Shown piece after piece: positions 1 through 8,681 of a stretch of 64,000 bases of DNA. Below the pieces are notes generated by a model. It had not been told where the DNA came from and made no database searches. It saw nothing but the letters and a program-made list of their open reading frames with translations. A program made the translations under genes and the position numbers. The stretch comes from Comamonadaceae bacterium (GTDB taxonomy: Bacteria; Pseudomonadota; Gammaproteobacteria; Burkholderiales; Burkholderiaceae_C): positions 1 through 64,000 of the forward strand of contig JAIXPL010000031.1 of the NCBI GenBank assembly GCA_027486255.1. Reading direction: 5' to 3'. Positions within the stretch are counted from its first letter, which is position 1. Every line of letters begins with the position of its first letter.

Positions 1-583
1 CATAAACGGCGCAGTCCTTGAGGTCGCGGCCGATGGCGCCGGCGATCACCTCGCCCATCTTGAGGGCTGTGCCCGAGGGTGCATCCACCTTATGGCGGTG
101 GTGGGCTTCGATGATCTCGATGTCATAGCCCGTGGCCAGGGCCTTGGCGGCCATCTCCAGCAGCTTGAGCGTGACGTTCACGCCCACGCTCATGTTGGGC
201 GCCATGACGATGGCGATGTCCTTGGCCGCGCGAGTGATATCGGCCTTCTGTTCCTCGGTGAAGCCGGTGGTGCCGATCACCAACTTGACGCCCAGTTCGC
301 GGCAGACCGCCAGGTGGTCCATGGTGCCTTCGGGGCGGGTGAAGTCGATCAACACGTCGGCACCGGCGAGGCCCTGGCGCAGGTCGCTGGTGATGGCGAT
401 GCCGCTGGACTGGCCCAGGCTGGCGGCGGGATCCTGACCGAGCTGGGGGCTGGCCGGGATGTCGAGCGCACCACTGAGGCGCAGGTCAGTTGAGCCGAGG
501 ACGGCCTGCACCAGCATCTGGCCCATGCGGCCACTGGCACCGGCGACCGCGATCTTCAAGGTCGTACCGGCGGCCAGGTTCAC
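1..583 (-). CDS. dapB: 4-hydroxy-tetrahydrodipicolinate reductase, C-terminus cut by window edge
   Basis: Reads off the minus strand from a GTG at 583 and runs past base 1, so the C-terminal part is missing. The N-terminus carries the dinucleotide-binding loop [10 protein letters not shown]. It is followed by [25 protein letters not shown] and the substrate-site segment [15 protein letters not shown], all typical of DapB. The enzyme reduces the cyclic intermediate of the diaminopimelate/lysine pathway with NAD(P)H in the cytoplasm. The GTG overlaps the bamE stop by four bases (GTGA), so the two genes are probably co-transcribed and translationally coupled. A TTG nine codons further in is an alternative start, but the overlap favours the GTG. 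Confidence 0.95.
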   Translation of the reverse strand, partial: MNLAAGTTLKIAVAGASGRMGQMLVQAVLGSTDLRLSGALDIPASPQLGQDPAASLGQSSGIAITSDLRQGLAGADVLIDFTRPEGTMDHLAVCRELGVKLVIGTTGFTEEQKADITRAAKDIAIVMAPNMSVGVNVTLKLLEMAAKALATGYDIEIIEAHHRHKVDAPSGTALKMGEVIAGAIGRDLKDCAVY

Positions 584-1152
584 GGGCGGTTTCCTTCAAG
601 GGGGGGATAGGTCGTGTTCGAAGGCGCGGCAGGTGATGCAGCGGGCGCTGCAGGCGGGCCTGCCGGGCGCGGCGATTTGGCTTCGGCGGCTTTGAGCTGC
701 TCGGGGGTGGCTTCCAGCTGAGGGATCTTGCCCAGGTTGCGGCGCGTATCGAGCTGGGCGATGAATTCGGCCTCGGTGGGCATGGCGTCGCCTTCGAAGC
801 GGCTCAGTTCGTCGCCTTGGAAGAACACGGCGTAGCGGTATACGCGGGGCTCACCGCCGCGGCGCTTGAAGCTGAATACGTAGTCCCAGCGGTCGGCGTG
901 GAACAGGCTGGCAACCAGGGGCGTGCCCAGCAGGTTGCGCACCTGGACACGGCTCATGCCTGCACGCAGTTGCGCCACTTGTTCACTGGAGATGAAGTTG
1001 CCTTGCACCACGTCAGGGCGGTACGTGGTGAGCAGGGAGCCTGTGCGCGAGAGCAGGGTGCTGGAGCCGCAGGCACTCAGCAGCGCCGACGAGCCCATGA
1101 CGGTGAGGGTGAGCAGCACAAGACGGGAGCGTGCGAACATGGGCAAGGGCAT
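580..1152 (-). CDS. bamE: Outer membrane assembly lipoprotein BamE (SmpA/OmlA)
   Basis: A protein of about 190 residues with a lipoprotein signal (hydrophobic stretch, then lipobox LSAC) and the BamE fold signature: [20 protein letters not shown], then GTPL and a WDYVFSF strand. BamE is an outer-membrane lipoprotein of the Bam complex that inserts beta-barrel proteins. The C-terminal tail after the domain is rich in Ala and Pro ([16 protein letters not shown]) and probably disordered. I start at the ATG at 1152; an internal ATG at 1140 would also leave a good signal peptide, and the frame is open further upstream without a usable ribosome site. It is divergent from fur, the usual Burkholderiales arrangement, and overlaps dapB downstream. 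Confidence 0.93.
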   Translation of the reverse strand: MPLPMFARSRLVLLTLTVMGSSALLSACGSSTLLSRTGSLLTTYRPDVVQGNFISSEQVAQLRAGMSRVQVRNLLGTPLVASLFHADRWDYVFSFKRRGGEPRVYRYAVFFQGDELSRFEGDAMPTEAEFIAQLDTRRNLGKIPQLEATPEQLKAAEAKSPRPAGPPAAPAASPAAPSNTTYPPLEGNRP

Positions 1153-1168
1153 GACGATATGATGGTTT

Positions 1169-1174
1169 ATTGTA
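1169..1174 (-). promoter_or_regulatory. Candidate -10 box for bamE-dapB
   Basis: TACAAT on the minus strand lies 16 bases before the bamE ATG at 1152, giving a 5' UTR of only about 10 bases with no Shine-Dalgarno sequence. The -35 region is weak. It is the only good -10 match in the short bamE-fur divergent gap. Confidence 0.35.
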
Positions 1175-1257
1175 GCGGCAGGGTCCTGCAGCAAGGCCTT
1201 GCACGGCCTCCTGCCTTCCCTTGCCGGTCTTAAGCGCGGCCCTGCCTCCTGAACACC

Positions 1258-1728
1258 ATGAGCAACATCGACGAGCTGAAAAGTACGGGCCTGAAGGCCA
1301 CCCTGCCGCGCCTGAAGATCCTGGAGATCTTCCAGAAAGGCAAGCAGCGCCACATGACGGCCGAGGATGTGTTTCGCGTGCTGCTGGAGGAGCGCTCGGA
1401 CATTGGCCTGGCCACCGTCTATCGGGTGCTGACGCAGTTCGAGCAGGCCGGCCTGTTGAACCGCAGCAACTTCGAGTCAGGCAAGGCGGTCTACGAGATC
1501 AATGAAGGGCAGCACCACGACCACCTGGTCTGCCTGGACTGCGGTCGCGTCGAGGAGTTCTACGACGCTGAAATCGAGAAGCGCCAACAGGACATGGCCC
1601 AGGGCAAGGGCTTTCAGATTGCCGACCATTCGCTGTCCATTTACGCGCATTGCACGCGTTCGGACTGCCCACACCGTCCCGCCTCTGCGCGCCAGCCAGC
1701 TCACCAGGGCGCCCAGCGCCAGGACTGA
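1258..1728 (+). CDS. fur: Ferric uptake regulator Fur
   Basis: 156 residues, the usual length for Fur. The N-terminal winged helix-turn-helix (about 10-80) contains SDIGLATVYRVL, the recognition helix region. The metal-binding dimerisation domain contains HHDH (86-89), C92 and C95 (CLDC) and a second cysteine pair at C132 and C137. Fur with Fe(II) represses iron uptake genes; the C92/C95 pair is the usual structural zinc site. It is divergent from bamE and convergent with hprK, with only 10 bases between the two stops. I see no clear Fur box in its own 105-base upstream gap. Confidence 0.97.
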   Translation: MSNIDELKSTGLKATLPRLKILEIFQKGKQRHMTAEDVFRVLLEERSDIGLATVYRVLTQFEQAGLLNRSNFESGKAVYEINEGQHHDHLVCLDCGRVEEFYDAEIEKRQQDMAQGKGFQIADHSLSIYAHCTRSDCPHRPASARQPAHQGAQRQD

Positions 1729-1738
1729 CCCCGGCTTG

Positions 1739-2689
1739 TCAGTCGCCGCGTTCCATGGCGCGGCGGTGCCGCTCCACGAACTCTTCATAGGTGTTGATGC
1801 CGCGCAGTTGCAAGATGGCGTTGCGCACGGCCGCCTCGACCAGCACGGCGATGTTGCGGCCGGCTTCCACCTGGATGATGACTTTGCGCACGGGAATCCC
1901 CAGGATGACCTGGGTGAGCGGTTCGTAGGGAATGCGCTCGTAATCGCGCTCCAGCGTCTCGCGGCGCACCAGGTGCACGATGAGTTTGAGCCGCATCTTG
2001 CGGCGCACGGCCGTCTCGCCAAAGATGGCCTTGATGTCCAGCAGGCCGATGCCGCGCACCTCCAGCAAGTTTTGCAGCAGCTCCGGGCAGCGGCCCTCGA
2101 TGGTGGTCTGGTTGATGCGGTACAGGTCCACTGCATCATCGGCCACCAGGCCGTGGCCGCGCGAGATCAGCTCCAGACCCAGCTCGCTCTTGCCCAGGCC
2201 CGACTCGCCTGTGATCATGACGCCCAGGCCCAGGATGTCCATGAAGACGCCGTGCATGGAGGTGCGGTCGGCAAAGTGCTTGGAGAGGTAGGCCCGCAGC
2301 ACGTCGATGACAAAGGCCGCCGATTCGGGCGTAGAGAACATGGGCAGGTTGCCGCGCTCGCACATGGAGATCAGCATGTCCGGCGCCACCTGCCCGTCGG
2401 CCACCACCAGCACCGGGGGCTCGAGGGTGATGATGCGATTGATGCGGCGGCTGCAGTCCTCAAGGCTGCCCTGCGTGAGGTAGGCCACCTCGCGCTCGCC
2501 GAGGATCTGCACCCGGTAGGGGTGGATGTAGTTCAGGTAGCCGACCAGGTCGGCGCCCGATCGGGCGGCGCGCACGGCCACTTCGTCAAAGCGTCGCTCA
2601 GAGGCCCCCAGTCCGGCGATCCACTGCCACTTCAGGGACTGGCGGTGGTCTTCGAAGAGGACGTCGGCGCTGACGACCGTGGGCTTCAT
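1739..2689 (-). CDS. hprK: HPr kinase/phosphorylase
   Basis: 316 residues with the complete HprK layout. The N-terminal domain ends near residue 130. H146 sits in SMHGVFMD, the P-loop GESGLGKS is at 161-168, and the family signature [10 protein letters not shown] follows. The enzyme phosphorylates and dephosphorylates a serine of HPr. In proteobacteria with the PTS-Ntr branch it usually sits next to ptsN, as here, and links carbon and nitrogen status rather than sugar transport. It starts 19 bases after the ptsN stop on the same strand, so the two probably form one operon. HPr and Enzyme I are not in this window. Confidence 0.96.
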   Translation of the reverse strand: MKPTVVSADVLFEDHRQSLKWQWIAGLGASERRFDEVAVRAARSGADLVGYLNYIHPYRVQILGEREVAYLTQGSLEDCSRRINRIITLEPPVLVVADGQVAPDMLISMCERGNLPMFSTPESAAFVIDVLRAYLSKHFADRTSMHGVFMDILGLGVMITGESGLGKSELGLELISRGHGLVADDAVDLYRINQTTIEGRCPELLQNLLEVRGIGLLDIKAIFGETAVRRKMRLKLIVHLVRRETLERDYERIPYEPLTQVILGIPVRKVIIQVEAGRNIAVLVEAAVRNAILQLRGINTYEEFVERHRRAMERGD

Positions 2690-2708
2690 GCGCGACTGCC
2701 CAGCCGGT

Positions 2709-3179
2709 TCACAGATTCACGTGGGCCGATTGCCAGGAGGCAATCAGCTGGTGCAGCGCGGCTGCGTCTGCGCTGGTCTTGAGCTGCTCGCGCAAGGCGC
2801 CGTCGCTCAGGAGCTCAGCGATTTCCGAGAGGATTTCCAGGTGCTTCTGGGTAGCCGCCTCGGGCACCAGCAGGAAGATCAAGAGGCTCACAGCCTGCTC
2901 GTCGGGGGCATCGAAGCCGATCGGTGCGCTGAGCTGGAACACGGCCGCCATGGGCGATTTCAGGCCTTTGATGCGCCCGTGCGGAATGGCCACGCCGTGG
3001 CCCAACCCGGTGGATCCCAGGCGTTCACGGGCGAAGAGGCTGTCCGTGATCAGGGCTCGGTTGAGACCATGTGCGTTCTCGAACAGCAAGCCCGCCTCTT
3101 CGAAAGCACGCTTCTTGCTGGTCGCATCGACGCTGACCAGCACTTGGCTCGGGGGCAGGATCTGGGAGAGACGGTTCAT
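2709..3179 (-). CDS. ptsN: PTS IIA-like nitrogen regulatory protein PtsN (EIIA-Ntr)
   Basis: 156 residues, one PTS EIIA type-2 domain. The phospho-acceptor is H67 in [13 protein letters not shown]. The N-terminal half contains [20 protein letters not shown], as in other EIIA-Ntr proteins. It is a cytosolic phosphorelay regulator without sugar transport function. It lies between hpf and hprK on the same strand. A terminator-like hairpin separates it from hpf, and a CATAAT -10 box stands just upstream, so ptsN-hprK probably has its own promoter. Confidence 0.95.
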   Translation of the reverse strand: MNRLSQILPPSQVLVSVDATSKKRAFEEAGLLFENAHGLNRALITDSLFARERLGSTGLGHGVAIPHGRIKGLKSPMAAVFQLSAPIGFDAPDEQAVSLLIFLLVPEAATQKHLEILSEIAELLSDGALREQLKTSADAAALHQLIASWQSAHVNL

Positions 3180-3196
3180 GGCAGTGAAGTGCGCGG

Positions 3197-3202
3197 ATTA
3201 TG
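3197..3202 (-). promoter_or_regulatory. Candidate -10 box for ptsN-hprK
   Basis: CATAAT on the minus strand lies 17 bases before the ptsN ATG and just downstream of the hpf terminator. That position suits an independent promoter for ptsN-hprK. I see no good -35 hexamer. Confidence 0.35.
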
Positions 3203-3235
3203 CACGGCACCAGGCCTGCGGCCTGTTGAGCAAAC

Positions 3236-3260
3236 ACAAAAAAGCCGCCCTAAGGCGGCT
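3236..3260 (-). terminator. Rho-independent terminator after hpf
   Basis: A perfect 7-bp stem (AGCCGCC/GGCGGCT, bases 3243-3260) with a 4-base loop. On the minus strand it is followed by six T residues. It lies 32 bases beyond the hpf stop. Confidence 0.8.
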
Positions 3261-3291
3261 GGCGGTACCGGCAGGCTCACCCACCTTGGGT

Positions 3292-3642
3292 TCAGCTGCC
3301 TAGGGCAGCACCATCGGGCTGTCTGCGGTGCGTTGCATGGTGGTGGTCTTGCACCTTGGTCTTGTAGCGGCCGACCTGGCGATCGAGCTTGTCTGCCAGT
3401 TCATCCACGGCGGCGTAGAGATCGGCATGGCAACTTTCTGCAAAAAGATCGCGGCCTTTCACGTGGACGTTGCATTCGGCTCGCTGTCTGCGCTCTTTCT
3501 CCTTCATGTTGTCCACCGTCAGGATGACCTTGACATCGACCACCTGGTCGAAGTGGCGGGTGATTCGATCGAGCTTGCTGGTCACATAGCCGCGCAAAGC
3601 GGGGGTGACCTCCAGGTGATGGCCGCTGATCGTCAGGTTCAT
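3292..3642 (-). CDS. hpf: Ribosome hibernation promoting factor, short form
   Basis: 116 residues. It begins [20 protein letters not shown], then [12 protein letters not shown], with the conserved basic patch [16 protein letters not shown] and the C-terminal helix [17 protein letters not shown]. This is the short HPF/RaiA family that binds the 30S subunit and promotes 100S dimers in stationary phase. The start is fixed by an AAAGGAG ribosome site 8 bases before the ATG at 3642. In many proteobacteria rpoN and lptB lie directly upstream of hpf. Here a 378-base gap and a divergent corA are found instead, so that linkage is broken. Confidence 0.95.
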   Translation of the reverse strand: MNLTISGHHLEVTPALRGYVTSKLDRITRHFDQVVDVKVILTVDNMKEKERRQRAECNVHVKGRDLFAESCHADLYAAVDELADKLDRQVGRYKTKVQDHHHATHRRQPDGAALGS

Positions 3643-3675
3643 GAGAAGCTCCTTTGTCGGGACGGGGACGAAGAA

Positions 3676-3698
3676 GGCTGTCCAGGAGATGGACAGCC
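3676..3698. repeat. Inverted repeat in the hpf upstream region
   Basis: GGCTGTCC and GGACAGCC are perfect 8-bp arms around a 7-base centre, 34 bases upstream of the hpf ATG. There is no T-run, so it is not a terminator. It could be an operator or an RNA hairpin in the hpf leader. The rest of 3699-3850 is GC-rich without a recognisable gene; ccccctcggggg near 3835 is another short palindrome. Confidence 0.4.
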
Positions 3699-3852
3699 GA
3701 CGGAACACTCTTAAGCCCATCATGCGCCCGGCCGAACGACTTGGCAAGGGGCTGGCCCGGCAGACCGGGGCTCCCCCTGAGCCGGCCTCTGAAGCGGGCC
3801 CTGCGGCCAGGCCCTCGCGAGGCCTGTGCCACCCCCTCGGGGGCGGCAGCGG

Positions 3853-3860
3853 TGCCATAA
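3853..3860 (+). promoter_or_regulatory. Candidate extended -10 promoter for the corA leader
   Basis: TGCCATAAT is a TGn extension followed by a good -10 hexamer (CATAAT, 3855-3860). It would start transcription near 3867, about 22 bases before the small leader ORF and about 154 bases before corA. No clear -35 is present, which suits an extended -10 promoter. Confidence 0.4.
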
Positions 3861-3888
3861 TCCCCCTGCCGAAACAAAGGAGAAATCC

Positions 3889-3912
3889 ATGGAAAGCAGC
3901 CCTAGTCGCTAG
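3889..3912 (+). CDS. Seven-codon leader ORF upstream of corA
   Basis: ATG at 3889 opens a 7-codon frame (MESSPSR, then TAG) preceded by AAAGGAG with ideal spacing, one of the best ribosome sites in this region. The peptide is too short to be a normal protein. Its position between a likely promoter and a GC-rich hairpin before corA suggests a translated leader or uORF. Alternatively it is the remnant of a lost gene. Function is inference only. Confidence 0.4.
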   Translation: MESSPSR

Positions 3913-3940
3913 CTTTCAACTCCGCCACAGCACTGGCTGC

Positions 3941-3970
3941 GCGGGGTTGGAAGCGAGAACCAATCCCCGC
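3941..3970 (+). promoter_or_regulatory. Hairpin in the corA 5' leader
   Basis: GCGGGG-TTGG (3941-3950) pairs with CCAA-T-CCCCGC (3960-3970) with a single bulged base, enclosing a 9-base loop. It begins 28 bases after the leader ORF stop and ends 50 bases before the corA ATG. No T-run follows, so a simple terminator is unlikely. Confidence 0.4.
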
Positions 3971-4020
3971 CTGGCGCCACCTTGGTGCGCCCGCCCCATC
4001 CGTTCAAGGGAGCCCCTGCC

Positions 4021-5007
4021 ATGCTGAACATCTTTACGCTCGTCAACGGGCGCCTTTTCCAGGAAGAGATCGAATCCCTGGAGGAACTCTCCAAGTTCCA
4101 GCCCATCTGGGTCGATCTGGAAGCGCCCACGCCTGAGGAAAAGCGCTGGGTCAAGCAGTACTTCGGCCTGTCCATCCCGGAAGACGCGATGGACGAGGAC
4201 ATTGAGGAGTCTGCGCGCTTTTACGAAGAAGACAACGGCGAGCTTCACATCCGCTCAGACTTTCTGATCGCCGATGCCGACGAGCCGCATACCGTGCGCG
4301 TGGCCTTCATCCTCAACATGATGAACGAGGACCTCAAAAGCAAGGGCGTGCTGTTTTCCATCCACGACGAGGATGTGCCCGTGTTCCGCCTGGTGCGCAT
4401 GCGCGCGCGGCGCGCTGTCGGGCTGATTGATGACGCCAAAGACGTGCTGCTCAAGCTGTTTGATGCCGACGCCGAGTACTCGGCCGACACCATCGAGGGC
4501 ATTTACGTCGATCTGGAAAAAGTCAGCACCAAGGTGCTCTCTGCCAACGTGACCGACGAGCTCGCTGGCGAGGTGCTCGCTGCCATTGCCCGCCATGAAG
4601 ACCTCTCAGGCCGTATCCGCCGCAACATGATGGACACGCGGCGTGCCCTGTCTTTCATGATGCGCAGCAAGATGTTGCATGCCGAGCAGTTCGAAGACGC
4701 GCGACAGATTCTGCGCGACATCGACTCGCTCGATTCCCACACGGCCTTCCTGTTTGAGAAGATCAACTTTCTGATGGATGCCACCGTCGGTTTCATCAAC
4801 ATCAACCAGAACAAGATCATCAAGATCTTCTCGGTGGCCAGCGTCGCCCTGCTGCCGCCGACTCTGATCGCCAGCCTCTACGGCATGAACTTCCAGTACA
4901 TGCCCGAGCTGTCGCAGACCTGGGGCTACCCCTTCGCGTTGGCTCTGATGGTGGCCAGTGGCGTGCTGCCCATGTGGTATTTCCGCCGGCGCGGCTGGCT
5001 CAAGTAA
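4021..5007 (+). CDS. corA: Magnesium/cobalt transporter CorA
   Basis: 328 residues. A long acidic cytosolic N-terminal domain is followed by two C-terminal membrane helices (about 265-287 and 302-320). The family signature GMN is at 288-290 (LYGMNFQYMPEL) in the periplasmic loop, and the tail is basic (RRRGWLK). CorA is a homopentameric Mg2+ channel of the inner membrane. The ATG at 4021 has AAGGGAG eight bases upstream. An in-frame GTG upstream at 3982 lacks a ribosome site. The gene follows a 150-base leader with a short ORF and hairpin, which may control it. Confidence 0.95.
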   Translation: MLNIFTLVNGRLFQEEIESLEELSKFQPIWVDLEAPTPEEKRWVKQYFGLSIPEDAMDEDIEESARFYEEDNGELHIRSDFLIADADEPHTVRVAFILNMMNEDLKSKGVLFSIHDEDVPVFRLVRMRARRAVGLIDDAKDVLLKLFDADAEYSADTIEGIYVDLEKVSTKVLSANVTDELAGEVLAAIARHEDLSGRIRRNMMDTRRALSFMMRSKMLHAEQFEDARQILRDIDSLDSHTAFLFEKINFLMDATVGFININQNKIIKIFSVASVALLPPTLIASLYGMNFQYMPELSQTWGYPFALALMVASGVLPMWYFRRRGWLK

Positions 5008-5058
5008 GCCGCTGTCGTCAGCCGTAGTCGCCACCCGCTGGGCGGATGGCCGGTTTCC

Positions 5059-5496
5059 TCAGTCGGCAAACACCAGGCCGGCGCACGCCACCGTCATCCA
5101 GCTGTTCAGCAGGCTGGACCCGGGAGCTGGCTGCACCAGCAGCGGCAGGCCACTGGGTCCCAGCTTGGGGCGTCTTGCATCGATCACCCGGGCCTGGCCG
5201 TGCTCCTTTTGCAGCAGCTCGGTCTGGGCCTGAAGGTTGTGCTTACCGGTTAGGGTCAGCACCTCGTCGCCGGCCTCTTGCAAAGTGGGCACCAGCTGGG
5301 CGAACAGCTTGTCCGCCCATTTGCTGCGCCAGTTCTCTCGGGCACTGTGGGTGACCCATTTGCTCACGTGATGGGTCACGCGAGGAGCGCAACCCACCAG
5401 GATCCACTGCCGGGGACCCGGCAGGCCCACCATCAGGGGTTGCAGCACCCCCATCGCATGGGCTGCGTCATCCACGTAAACGATCAGCTTGTGCAT
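5059..5496 (-). CDS. Conserved hypothetical protein downstream of terC
   Basis: 145 residues starting MHKLIVYVDDAAHAMGVLQP, with GGAGG seven bases before the ATG. The frame is open further upstream but without a start signal. It begins with a beta-strand like that of nucleotide- or Rossmann-type folds and contains QWILVGCAPRVTHHVSKWV. It ends with a short hydrophobic segment (WMTVACAGLVF). I do not recognise a characterised family. It starts 38 bases after the terC stop on the same strand, so it probably shares the Mn2+-riboswitch transcript. Confidence 0.75.
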   Translation of the reverse strand: MHKLIVYVDDAAHAMGVLQPLMVGLPGPRQWILVGCAPRVTHHVSKWVTHSARENWRSKWADKLFAQLVPTLQEAGDEVLTLTGKHNLQAQTELLQKEHGQARVIDARRPKLGPSGLPLLVQPAPGSSLLNSWMTVACAGLVFAD

Positions 5497-5534
5497 TGAA
5501 TTCCTCCGGTAGTGGGCTGCCAGGGCCTGTGGCT

Positions 5535-6257
5535 TCAGTCGGCTGACGGGCCATCGTGGCCAACACGGGAGGCCCGGCGATTCTTCAGCCAGCCAGCCCC
5601 CAGTACGCCCAGCACGGCCACCGCATAGGTGATCCACTGCGCGGCCACCTGATTCGTCTGTGCGTCGGCGTTCTTGGCGCCGTAGAAGCTGGCCAGCAAG
5701 GGCTCGCTGACCACCATCTTGGCGGCCGTGAAGGCCAACACGGCCGCACCCAGGTGGATGATGATGGGGAAGCGCTCGACCAGCTTGAGCACCACTGAAC
5801 TGCCGAACACCACGATGGGCACGCTCACCAGCAGACCGATGACCACGAGGTCAAAGGAACCCTGGGCTGCACCGGCCACGCCCAGCACGTTGTCCACGCC
5901 CATCAGGGCATCGGCGATCACGATGGTTTTCATCGCGCCCCAGAAGGTGCTCGCGACAGGACCGTCGTGCTCCTCGCCCCCTTGATCGGCCAGCAGCTTG
6001 TAGGCGATCCAGACCAGACCCAGGCCACCGACCAGCATCAGGCCCGGAACCTTGAGCAGCCAAACCACACCCACGGTCATGACCGTGCGCACGACGATGG
6101 CTCCCACCGTGCCCCAGATGATGGCTTTCTTTTGCAGATCGGGCGGCAGATTGCGCGCGGCCAGGGCGATGACGATGGCGTTGTCGCCAGCCAGCACAAG
6201 GTCAATCAGGATGATGGCCAAGAGGGCCGAAAACCAGGCGGTCGAAAAAAGTTCCAC
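5535..6257 (-). CDS. TerC-family integral membrane protein
   Basis: 240 residues with about seven hydrophobic segments and the TerC-family acidic motifs IILIDLVLAGDNAIVIALAA near the N-terminus and IVIADALMGVDNVLGVAGA mid-protein. TerC/Alx/YkoY-type proteins are inner-membrane metal (mainly Mn2+) exporters or partners of exoenzyme metalation. The mRNA leader carries a yybP-ykoY riboswitch, which strongly supports a manganese role here. The start is GTG at 6257 with CGGAGAG seven bases upstream. The downstream gene at 5059-5496 is likely in the same operon. Confidence 0.92.
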   Translation of the reverse strand: MELFSTAWFSALLAIILIDLVLAGDNAIVIALAARNLPPDLQKKAIIWGTVGAIVVRTVMTVGVVWLLKVPGLMLVGGLGLVWIAYKLLADQGGEEHDGPVASTFWGAMKTIVIADALMGVDNVLGVAGAAQGSFDLVVIGLLVSVPIVVFGSSVVLKLVERFPIIIHLGAAVLAFTAAKMVVSEPLLASFYGAKNADAQTNQVAAQWITYAVAVLGVLGAGWLKNRRASRVGHDGPSAD

Positions 6258-6355
6258 GGTTGCTCTCCGATTTTGAAATGTTGTCGTGATGAAGCCGCTA
6301 AAGCAGCTTCACGGAGCATCGGAATGGGCGGAGCGTGGCTAGATGGGCGCCAATG

Positions 6356-6528
6356 CTTCGACCAAACCTGAGCAGGTTTTAATCGAAGGTCTGGCTCAAC
6401 TGCCAGTGTCGCTGGCAGCCCAGCAAGCCGGAAGCGTAAGCTTCGTAATGACGACTTGCTGATCGATCTGGCCGGCTGACTGTTGTTGAAATTGTCGGCA
6501 CAGATGTGGGAGTTACTCCCCTTCGCAG
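6356..6528 (-). ncRNA. yybP-ykoY (Mn2+) riboswitch with expression platform
   Basis: Read on the minus strand, the leader has the family's landmarks. These are CGAAGGGGAGTAAC at the 5' side (6525-6512), GTCGTCATTACG in the middle (about 6455-6444), and GAGCCAGACCTTCG at the 3' side (6397-6384). The outer P1 stem is CGAAGG (6525-6520) with CCTTCG (6389-6384). The same 3' strand (CTTCG) can instead pair with CGAAG at 6360-6356 around an inner AAACCT/AGGTTT stem, so the two folds exclude each other. No T-run follows the second hairpin. TCCGATGCTCCG further downstream could pair with the CGGAGAG ribosome site, so translational control is likely. Confidence 0.85.
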
Positions 6529-6534
6529 GGCGAG

Positions 6535-6563
6535 ATTGAACAACAAATTCAAGAAGCGTGCAA
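6535..6563 (-). promoter_or_regulatory. Promoter of the terC riboswitch transcript
   Basis: TTGCAC (6563-6558) and TTCAAT (6540-6535) are separated by exactly 17 bases. Transcription would start near 6528, just before the riboswitch P1 stem. Confidence 0.6.
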
Positions 6564-6630
6564 ACTGGCTTGAAAATTCCCCCGCCCGGCCTTCGTGGGC
6601 GGCTGGCTCTCGCCTCGCGCGCGGCTGGCC

Positions 6631-6636
6631 CATAAT
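6631..6636 (+). promoter_or_regulatory. Candidate -10 box for the DUF3717/DUF1289 gene
   Basis: CATAAT lies 36 bases before the GTG at 6673. It favours that start over an earlier in-frame codon at 6595, which would lie upstream of the promoter. Confidence 0.4.
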
Positions 6637-6672
6637 CCACCTCCTTCTGGTTTTCCCGCCCCCTCGGACGCC

Positions 6673-7146
6673 GTGTCCTCCATCCACATCACCGACATCG
6701 AAGCCGCCATCAACCACTGGCGCGACAAAAAGCCCTCGCCTGATGGCATCACGCTGGCGCCGGAGTTGCGCGCCCTGGCCGAGGTCTATGCGCTCATGGT
6801 TTACTACCATGAGGATGAGGCCGATGAGACCAGCTTTCCGCCCAAGGCCATGGCCGCTTGGCGGGCCTGGTACGACACCACGCCCGATACGCCCTGCATT
6901 GCCATTTGCTCGACCAGCCAGGGCGACGAGATGTGCAAGGGTTGTGGGCGCACCTTCGAGGAAGTGCAGCGCTGGCCCGAGATGAGCCCGGGCGCCAAGC
7001 GCAGCACCTGGCGGCGCATCAGCCTGGAAGCTTCGGCCTGGCGCTTCGGTCGCTATGCGGACCGGGCGGTGGAAAACCGGGGTAGCCCTGGCGCACCGTC
7101 GGCCCATGACGCGGGCACACAAAAGCCGGCCCCACAGGCCGGCTGA
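6673..7146 (+). CDS. DUF3717-DUF1289 fusion protein
   Basis: 157 residues from GTG at 6673. The first 60 residues match the DUF3717 pattern (ITDIEAAINHWR, LAPELRALAEVYALMVY). Residues 72-115 match DUF1289: TPCIAICSTSQGDEMCKGCG, then RTFEEVQRW and MSPGAKRSTW. It has four cysteines at 75, 79, 88 and 91 that look like a small metal site. Function of both domains is unknown; DUF1289 proteins are small Cys-rich, often Fe-S- or zinc-suspected. The last codons lie inside the purB terminator hairpin, so the C-terminal tail is constrained by that structure. Confidence 0.8.
   Translation: MSSIHITDIEAAINHWRDKKPSPDGITLAPELRALAEVYALMVYYHEDEADETSFPPKAMAAWRAWYDTTPDTPCIAICSTSQGDEMCKGCGRTFEEVQRWPEMSPGAKRSTWRRISLEASAWRFGRYADRAVENRGSPGAPSAHDAGTQKPAPQAG
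7119..7144 (-). terminator. Rho-independent terminator after purB
   Basis: AGCCGGCC (7124-7131) and GGCCGGCT (7137-7144) form a perfect 8-bp stem with a 5-base loop. On the minus strand TTTTGTGT follows. It lies 20 bases after the purB stop and overlaps the end of the convergent DUF1289 gene. Confidence 0.75.
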
Positions 7147-7164
7147 TCGCCCAGGCCGCGTGGC

Positions 7165-8547
<1,383 letters not shown>

Positions 8548-8550
8548 TCA

Positions 8551-8556
8551 ATTGTA
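8551..8556 (-). promoter_or_regulatory. -10 box of purB, probably leaderless transcript
   Basis: TACAAT on the minus strand ends 6 bases before the purB ATG, so transcription would start at or within the start codon. No Shine-Dalgarno sequence is present. Confidence 0.5.
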
Positions 8557-8635
8557 GTTGGCGAGCTCGGCCCTGAAGCGGCATGGGACCGGGCCAGCAC
8601 GGGCTTGGCCGGGGCGTCGGCAGGGGCCGAGTCGA

Positions 8636-8641
8636 TAGAAT
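8636..8641 (+). promoter_or_regulatory. Candidate -10 box for the GST-selD unit
   Basis: TAGAAT lies 40 bases before the ATG at 8682. Upstream in-frame start codons overlap this box, so the promoter supports the later start. The -35 is not convincing. Confidence 0.3.
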
Positions 8642-8681
8642 GCAAACTTCTTTCACGCAATGCCCCGACGTGCGCAACAAC

